Positions 59,090 to 64,000 of a stretch of 64,000 nt of DNA are shown here, piece by piece. Below the pieces are notes generated by a model. That model did no database searches. It was not told the origin of the DNA and saw nothing but the letters and a program-made list of their open reading frames with translations. The position numbers and the translations under genes were made by a program. Origin of the DNA: Williamsia limnetica (lineage in GTDB: Bacteria; Actinomycetota; Actinomycetes; Mycobacteriales; Mycobacteriaceae); assembly GCF_003217475.1 (NCBI RefSeq), contig NZ_QJSP01000001.1:248001-312000 (forward strand), given 5' to 3'. The number at the start of each line of letters is the position of its first letter. Position 1 is the first letter of the stretch.

Positions 59090-59844
59090 CGAGGCATCCG
59101 GCGCCAGATCGCCTGCGGCAGCAGTCGCATGAAGAAGAAGACGGGGCGTAGCTTCCCTGGAACCCAGACGACAGCCTTCTTCTTGTGCATCGCGGACACC
59201 ACGGCGTCCGCCACCTGCGGCGCCGTGCTCGACATCGGTGCGGGTTTCACACCGGACGCCATCATGTCCCGGGTCATGTTCCCGATCACGAATCCCGACC
59301 TGACGAGCAGCAGGTGAACCCCGCTGCCGTGAAGGGCATCGGACAGCCCGCTCGCGAATCCGTCGAGGCCCGCCTTGGTAGACCCGTAGACATAGTTGGC
59401 GCGCCGCACTCGCACCCCGGCCACGGAGGAGAAGACGATGATGTCGCCGCGCCCGGCTGCCCGCATCAGACCCGCCAAGGGTGTCAGGACACTGATCTGT
59501 GCGAGATAGTCCGTGTGAGCGATCTGGAGAGCGTGAGTCACGTCTGTCTCGGCGCGAGCCTGATCGCCGAGAATCCCGAATGCGACGATCGCGACGTCGA
59601 TGCGACCGTGCTCGGCGACGATCTGTTCGATGAGCGCGCCATGCTGCTCGGTGTTGTTGGCGTCGAACTCGACCGTGTGTACTGCGGCAGCATTCTCACT
59701 CGTCAGACGTTCGCGCTGTTCCTCGAGGTCATCAGGGCGCCGGGCAGCCAGCACAACGGTGGCACCGGCAGCGATCCGCGCAGCGACCTCGATCCCGATC
59801 TCGCTGCGTCCGCCGAACAGGACAACTACCTGACCATTGCTCAC
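59086..59844 (-). CDS. SDR-family oxidoreductase (Rv2073c type)
   Basis: A 252-aa short-chain dehydrogenase: the nucleotide motif VVLFGGRSEIGIEVAARIA, NxAG-like AIVAFGILGDQA, catalytic Ser in VFSSVAGVRV and YGSTKAG (Tyr-x3-Lys). The variant GGxSEIG glycine motif resembles the DprE2/Rv2073c group, which reduces sugar-lipid intermediates. It is first in the group with cobL, cobM and cobK, overlapping cobL by 4 nt, as in M. tuberculosis. Its link to cobalamin is unknown. Confidence 0.85.
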   Translation of the reverse strand: MSNGQVVVLFGGRSEIGIEVAARIAAGATVVLAARRPDDLEEQRERLTSENAAAVHTVEFDANNTEQHGALIEQIVAEHGRIDVAIVAFGILGDQARAETDVTHALQIAHTDYLAQISVLTPLAGLMRAAGRGDIIVFSSVAGVRVRRANYVYGSTKAGLDGFASGLSDALHGSGVHLLLVRSGFVIGNMTRDMMASGVKPAPMSSTAPQVADAVVSAMHKKKAVVWVPGKLRPVFFFMRLLPQAIWRRMPR

Positions 59845-59898
59845 CGGGTCAGTATCCCAAACGGCAAATGAGGGCTCCGGCGTGCGTCCGTCCTAGAT

Positions 59899-60330
59899 AT
59901 GGCTGACTACGCTCGGTTCATGCCCCGCAACGCAGACGACCTCACCCCCGCAGCCCTCGAGTTCCTCACCGACCGCCATCTCGGGAGCCTCAGCACGGTA
60001 CGAGCGGCCGGAACCCCGCATGTGGTTGCTGTCGGCTTCACCTACGATTCCGAAGCGCAGGTCGTCCGAGTTATCACTTTCGAGGGCAGTCAGAAGGTCA
60101 AGAACGTCGAACGAGCCGGATACGCAGCAGTATTCCAGGTCGACGGTCCTCGGTGGCTCACGCTGGAGGGCTCGGCAGCCGTCAAACGCGACGACGATTC
60201 GATCGCCGAGGGCGTGCGGCGCTATGCGCTGCGCTATCGCCAGCCGAAAGTCAACCCACGGCGAGTGGTCATCGAGATCAGCATCGCACGCATCCTCGGC
60301 TCGCAGAGTTTGCTGACCAAGCCCGAATAG
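59899..60330 (+). CDS. F420-dependent biliverdin reductase-like protein (Rv2074 type)
   Basis: A 143-aa split-barrel protein of the pyridoxamine-phosphate-oxidase-like FDOR group. The pattern AALEFLTDRHLGSLSTVRA, PHVVAVGFTYD, GSQKVKNV, QVDGPRWLTLEG, RYALRYRQPKVNPRRVVIEI and ILGSQSLL matches Rv2074 along its whole length. Rv2074 reduces biliverdin-IXalpha with F420H2. It is divergent from the SDR gene with 54 bp between and in M. tuberculosis is next to Rv2073c, so synteny is conserved. ATG at 59899 or 59920 (eight residues in) are both possible. Confidence 0.9.
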   Translation: MADYARFMPRNADDLTPAALEFLTDRHLGSLSTVRAAGTPHVVAVGFTYDSEAQVVRVITFEGSQKVKNVERAGYAAVFQVDGPRWLTLEGSAAVKRDDDSIAEGVRRYALRYRQPKVNPRRVVIEISIARILGSQSLLTKPE

Positions 60331-60366
60331 GCCACCGAAGCGGCGTGACCCGCGACGGCGCTCGCA

Positions 60367-60410
60367 GAACTTGGTCCCGCTCACTCTACGGAGCAAGCGG
60401 GACCGAGTTC
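60367..60410. terminator. Bidirectional hairpin terminator
   Basis: GAACTTGGTCCCGCT (60367-60381) pairs with AGCGGGACCGAGTTC (60396-60410), 15 bp with one G:U, 14-nt loop. It stands between the convergent Rv2074-like gene (stop 60330) and pepE (stop 60436), so it probably ends both transcripts. Confidence 0.75.
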
Positions 60411-60435
60411 TACGAGCGGGAGTGTCGTAGGGAAG

Positions 60436-61554
60436 TCAGACGACCTTCAATTCGTGTGGTTGCCTGTTGAGCGGTTCGCAACCGTCTTCGGTCACGATGA
60501 CGATGTCTTCGATGCGGGCGCCCCAGCTTCCCGGGAAGTAGATGCCGGGCTCGATGCTGAACGCCATGCCCGGCATGAGTGCAATGTCGTTACCGGAGAC
60601 GATGTACGGCTCTTCGTGCACTGACAAACCGATGCCGTGTCCGGTTCGGTGCACGAACTGCTCCCCCAATCCTGCATCGACAAGGATGTCTCGGGCTGCA
60701 GCGTCGATCTGCTCGGCGCGAACCCCGGGCCGGACTGCGGCCACCGCCGCGGCCTGCGCTTGCTGCAGGATCGCGTACTGTTCGGTGACGGTGCTCGAAG
60801 GTGTTCCGACGCAATAGGTCCGGGTGCAGTCGGAGTTGTAACCTGGTTCCACGGGTCCACCGATGTCGACCACGACGACGTCACCGTTCTCGATCACCCG
60901 ATCGGACACCTCGTGGTGGGGATCTGCACCGTTGGGACCGGAGCCCACGATGATGAACTCTGCGCCGGTGTGTCCCTCGGCGACGATGGCCGCCTCGATG
61001 TCAGCGGCAACCTCACTTTCGGTGCGCCCTGCCTTGAGCCAGTCGCCAACCCGTGCATGCACGCGGTCGATGGCTGCACCCGCTTCATGCAAAGAGTCGA
61101 TCTCGGCCTGGTCCTTGACCATTCGCAACTCGCGGAGCACCGCGGTGGCCAGCTCCGGACCGGTCCCGATTCGGGTTGCCAGCGGGACCGTGTGCAGGGC
61201 AGGCGCAGCATCCGACACGGCATATCTGCCGATGTCGCCGCCCACAGCATCGGTGGCGAGCGCATACGGATCCTCGCCGTCTACCCAATCATGGATCGGC
61301 AGACCGAGTTCGCCCACCGCCGACTCGCGCAGCGCCGCGAGCTCGAGCCGCGGCACGATCACATGCGCCTCGTGGACAGGACTGATCACGAGCGCGGTCA
61401 GCCGCTCGAACGTGGCTGCGCGTGAGCCTGTCAGGTAGCGGAGGTCGGGCCCCGGTGTGATGAAGAGCGCGGTCAGCCCCGCTTCTGCGGTCAGCTTCTG
61501 CGCCCGTTCGAGTCGCGATTTGTACACCGATGCCGGAAACCTCTGCTCAACCAT
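60436..61554 (-). CDS. pepE: Xaa-Pro dipeptidase/aminopeptidase (M24B), PepE type
   Basis: A 372-aa cytoplasmic metallopeptidase. The pita-bread domain carries the five metal ligands: Asp in VVVDIGGPV, Asp in NSDCTRTY, His in HRTGHGIGL, Glu in SIEPGIYFPG and Glu in ARIEDIVIV. It removes residues before proline. The ATG at 61552-61554 (MVEQRFPASV) is the start; the longer frame is rejected. In M. tuberculosis pepE (Rv2089c) is beside the exonuclease Rv2090, as here. Confidence 0.94.
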   Translation of the reverse strand: MVEQRFPASVYKSRLERAQKLTAEAGLTALFITPGPDLRYLTGSRAATFERLTALVISPVHEAHVIVPRLELAALRESAVGELGLPIHDWVDGEDPYALATDAVGGDIGRYAVSDAAPALHTVPLATRIGTGPELATAVLRELRMVKDQAEIDSLHEAGAAIDRVHARVGDWLKAGRTESEVAADIEAAIVAEGHTGAEFIIVGSGPNGADPHHEVSDRVIENGDVVVVDIGGPVEPGYNSDCTRTYCVGTPSSTVTEQYAILQQAQAAAVAAVRPGVRAEQIDAAARDILVDAGLGEQFVHRTGHGIGLSVHEEPYIVSGNDIALMPGMAFSIEPGIYFPGSWGARIEDIVIVTEDGCEPLNRQPHELKVV

Positions 61555-61730
61555 GCACCCAAGGTTAGTGGCTGAACAGGATGTGGCATCGTGAACACCA
61601 GATGAAGCATCGAACGCCATCGCGTCCGAGCGCGCGCGGGAAAACGGCGAAGGATCCAGTTCTCGCACTGAACAGGCGAGATCGGCCGGTTGCCCCCAAG
61701 ATAGACGCAACATACAACGAGGAGGTCACC

Positions 61731-62756
61731 GTGGACCGTGAAGGCACACCGCGACGTCTTCGCGCTGTTCCGAATGACGCCACGCAAGTGCAGTTCGCCA
61801 CGCTGCACGGGTACAAGCGCGCATATCGCAGAGCGGGTAGCGGGCCTGCAGTACTTCTCCTGCACGGGATCGGCGACAATTCGCTGGCGTGGGAACCGCT
61901 GTTCGCGCAGCTCAGCGAAGAATACACCGTCATCGCGCCCGATTTCCTGGGCCATGGATTCTCGGATCGGCCTCGTGCGGATTACTCGGTGTCGGCGTTT
62001 GCGAACGGGATGCGCGACCTGCTCACCTACCTCGACATCGAGCGGGTGACCGTGGTGGGGCACTCGCTCGGTGGCGGAGTCGCTGGGCAGTTCGCCTATC
62101 AATATCCCGAACTCGTCGAACGCCTCGTCCTGGTGGGAACCGGTGGCGTCACCAAAGACGTCAACCCCGCGCTGCGCGCGTTGTCGCTCCCGTTCTCCGA
62201 GTACATTCTCGGCCTCATGTCGATCCCAGCGGTCTTTGCGACGTTCTCCACGGCCGCCAAGTCCCTGCAGAACTTGATCCCGACCACCCTTTTCACGGAC
62301 AACAACGAAATCGTGCGGGTTCTCGAACGTATGCCGGAGAAGGGTTCGGCGGAGGTGTTCGCGCGCACCCTGCGCTCAGCGGTCGACTGGCGCGGGCAAG
62401 TCGTCACGATGCTCGACCGCTGTTACCTCAGTGCGGCTATCCCGACGCTGATCGTGTGGGGTTCGGACGATCAGGTGATCCCTGTCGCGCACGCCCACAT
62501 GCTGCACAGCGCGATGCCGGGATCTCAGCTCGAAGTCTTCGACGGAGCGGGTCACTTCCCGTTCCGGGACGATCCAGAGCGTTTCCTTGATCTGTTCTTC
62601 ACGTTCGTGGGCGCCACCAATCCGGCAGTGATCTCCCGAAACGATGTGAAAGCGGCACTGCGGCAAGGGCCTTCCGTCAAACCGCTGACCGGGGACAGCG
62701 GAACCCGGCACGCGGTACTAGATGCGCTCGGAAACGACGAGCGAAGCGCCACGTAG
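61731..62756 (+). CDS. Alpha/beta hydrolase
   Basis: A 341-aa alpha/beta hydrolase. The oxyanion motif [12 protein letters not shown], nucleophile elbow VGHSLGGG (Ser), Asp in [10 protein letters not shown] and His in GAGHFPFRD are all present. Cap region about residues 140-225. GAGGAGGT precedes the GTG at 61731 by four bases, a strong site, so the Lys/Arg-rich extension upstream was rejected. Hydrolyses an ester or amide; substrate unknown. It is divergent from pepE, and the exonuclease follows 43 bp downstream. Confidence 0.9.
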   Translation: MDREGTPRRLRAVPNDATQVQFATLHGYKRAYRRAGSGPAVLLLHGIGDNSLAWEPLFAQLSEEYTVIAPDFLGHGFSDRPRADYSVSAFANGMRDLLTYLDIERVTVVGHSLGGGVAGQFAYQYPELVERLVLVGTGGVTKDVNPALRALSLPFSEYILGLMSIPAVFATFSTAAKSLQNLIPTTLFTDNNEIVRVLERMPEKGSAEVFARTLRSAVDWRGQVVTMLDRCYLSAAIPTLIVWGSDDQVIPVAHAHMLHSAMPGSQLEVFDGAGHFPFRDDPERFLDLFFTFVGATNPAVISRNDVKAALRQGPSVKPLTGDSGTRHAVLDALGNDERSAT

Positions 62757-62799
62757 CGCCGCTACCGTCGGGTGGTGGCTGATCCGGCATGATGAGCCC

Positions 62800-63744
62800 A
62801 TGAGCTCTCCGGTGATGTTGCTCGACGGTGCAAGTCTGTGGTTCCGGGCGTTCCACGCCCTGCCCGAGAAGATGACGGCGCCGGATGGCCGGCCGGTCAA
62901 CGCGGTGCGCGGCTTCGTCGACATGATCGCATCGCTGGTGACCCGCGAGCACCCGCACCGATTGGTGGTATGCCTCGATTTCGATTGGCGACCGGCATTC
63001 CGCACCGACCTCATCCCGTCCTACAAGGCGCATCGAGTGGCGGAAGAAGCCACCGACGGATCTGAAGAGGTTCCCGACACCCTGACTCCTCAAGTCGACA
63101 TGATCATGAGAGTTCTTGCCGCCGCCGGCATTGCGACGGCCGGGGCAGAGGGTTGTGAGGCAGACGACGTACTGGGCACGCTGGCCGACACCGAGAGCAC
63201 CGATCCGGTCATCGTGGTCAGCGGAGACCGAGATCTACTGCAGGTGGTCGCGGATGATCCCGTACCGGTGCGGGTGCTGTACGTGGGACGTGGACTCGCC
63301 AAGGCCGAGATGTACGGCCCGGCTGAGGTCGCAGAGCGATACGACCTACCGACGACCAACCCCGGATCTGCGTACGCCGAGATGGCGATCTTACGCGGCG
63401 ATCCGTCCGATGGGTTGCCCGGAGTCGCGGGCATCGGCGAGAAGACCGCGTCGAAGTTGTTGCACCAGTTCGGCGACCTGGATGGCCTCCAGCGTGCCGC
63501 CGGGGCGGCCGACAAGCGGGTGTCGACCCGGCAACGGAAGTCACTTGCCGATGGGGCGGATTATCTGACCGCGGCCCGCACGGTCGTTTTCGTACGGACA
63601 GACGCCGACATCGTCGGATTGGGCGACGATCACCTGCCCTCCGAACCAGCAGATCCCGCTGCTCTTGCCGATCTCATCGAGGAACTGGGAATAGGTTCCT
63701 CGGTCGGCCGATTGAGCAAAGCGCTCGGCTGGCAGGTCGGCTGA
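62800..63744 (+). CDS. 5'-3' exonuclease (Rv2090 type)
   Basis: A 314-aa stand-alone exonuclease of the DNA-polymerase-I small domain/FEN family. It shows [56 protein letters not shown] and the H2TH segment [16 protein letters not shown]. The acidic residues bind two metals. It removes RNA primers and flaps. The ATG at 62800 was chosen because the longer frame overlaps the alpha/beta hydrolase. In M. tuberculosis it is divergent from pepE; here the hydrolase lies between. Confidence 0.92.
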   Translation: MSSPVMLLDGASLWFRAFHALPEKMTAPDGRPVNAVRGFVDMIASLVTREHPHRLVVCLDFDWRPAFRTDLIPSYKAHRVAEEATDGSEEVPDTLTPQVDMIMRVLAAAGIATAGAEGCEADDVLGTLADTESTDPVIVVSGDRDLLQVVADDPVPVRVLYVGRGLAKAEMYGPAEVAERYDLPTTNPGSAYAEMAILRGDPSDGLPGVAGIGEKTASKLLHQFGDLDGLQRAAGAADKRVSTRQRKSLADGADYLTAARTVVFVRTDADIVGLGDDHLPSEPADPAALADLIEELGIGSSVGRLSKALGWQVG

Positions 63745-63771
63745 CCCCCGACCGGAGCACGGTTCTCGGTA

Positions 63772-64000
63772 TCAAGCAGCGGTGGGCTGTCCTACCTCGT
63801 ACTTGCCATCGTCGTCGAGGAACGTGATCTTCACCTGCTGATTGGCGCCCGCAACGGTCGCGGTGCAGGTGAAGGTGTCGCCCTTCTTGATTTCTTTGTC
63901 CTTGGGACACTGGACGTTCTGGACATCTTTCGCCTGGTAGTCGGTCTCGAGGACCGTTTTCACACCCTCTTGTGCCGCGTCCTGGCTCAGAACCTTCGTG
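63772..64000 (-). CDS. DUF4333 domain protein (3' part only)
   Basis: The reading frame is open to the right edge; about 75 residues are visible. It reads KVLSQDAAQEGVK, VQNVQCPKDKEIKKG, TFTCTATVAGANQQV and KYEVGQPTAA, with the two cysteines typical of DUF4333 (probable disulfide). Such proteins are usually secreted lipoproteins or membrane-anchored in mycobacteria-related genera; the N-terminus is outside the window. It converges on the exonuclease gene with 27 bp between. Confidence 0.78.
   Translation of the reverse strand, partial: TKVLSQDAAQEGVKTVLETDYQAKDVQNVQCPKDKEIKKGDTFTCTATVAGANQQVKITFLDDDGKYEVGQPTAA

Overview
The window is high-GC DNA from a mycolic-acid-type actinomycete (order Mycobacteriales; Gordonia, Williamsia or Rhodococcus are the best guesses, species not determinable by eye). 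The evidence is the lineage marker genes: rbpA, ppm1 next to a separate lnt, fxsA, a DesA3-type desaturase with its reductase, cobG/cobH/cobIJ and cobK/cobM/cobL, an Rv2074-like F420 protein, pepE and a stand-alone 5'-3' exonuclease, in an order that recalls M. tuberculosis Rv2050-Rv2090. No IS element, transposase, integrase, CRISPR array, rRNA or tRNA was seen.

Region 1 (1-8.5 kb) looks accessory: a truncated IdeR-boxed Tat lipoprotein for siderophore uptake, small membrane proteins, a penicillin-binding-type serine hydrolase lipoprotein, two TetR regulators with nearby palindromes, a DUF4188 protein, a degraded HTH/nucleotidyltransferase gene with two compensating frameshifts, and several gene-poor gaps. 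Region 2 (8.5-13 kb) is the most unusual metabolic locus: a TetR gene and a perfect 26-bp palindrome face an operon made of a previously uncalled 52-aa membrane peptide, a membrane-anchored linalool dehydratase/isomerase-like protein, a DUF2236/MpaB-like oxygenase and a haloacid-dehalogenase-like protein.

Region 3 (13-33 kb) holds housekeeping and metabolic genes: methyltransferase, SRPBCC protein, HpnE-like flavoprotein, [4Fe-4S] photolyase/cryptochrome, malQ, a three-subunit molybdenum aldehyde/xanthine oxidoreductase whose large subunit is frameshifted in a C7 run, a PAP2-diacylglycerol kinase fusion, a TetR/thioesterase divergon with two operators, an adenylate cyclase, and a DesA3-type desaturase with its ferredoxin reductase.

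Region 4 (31.8-42.8 kb) is a tellurium-resistance-type (Ter) stress locus: a DUF475 membrane protein and terD on the minus strand, and divergently seven plus-strand genes, the first six joined by 4-nt stop/start overlaps: helical Ter-associated protein, CitE-like lyase, phosphoribosyltransferase-TRSP, StiP/PELOTA protein, HAD phosphatase, tandem TerD protein, and TerD fused to a degenerate FtsK-like domain. It matches the known Ter 'nucleoside-like metabolite' module in outline, with a distinctive final fusion.

Region 5 (42.8-49.1 kb) carries a zinc-ribbon protein, rbpA with a strong terminator that runs into the pirin 3' end, and the ppm1-lnt-amidohydrolase chain plus fxsA. Region 6 (49.2-59.9 kb) is aerobic cobalamin synthesis: cobN behind a cobalamin riboswitch, divergent cobG-cobH-cobIJ, and opposing cobK-cobM-cobL followed by an SDR gene. 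Region 7 (59.9-64 kb) has the F420 protein, pepE, an alpha/beta hydrolase, the exonuclease and a truncated DUF4333 protein.
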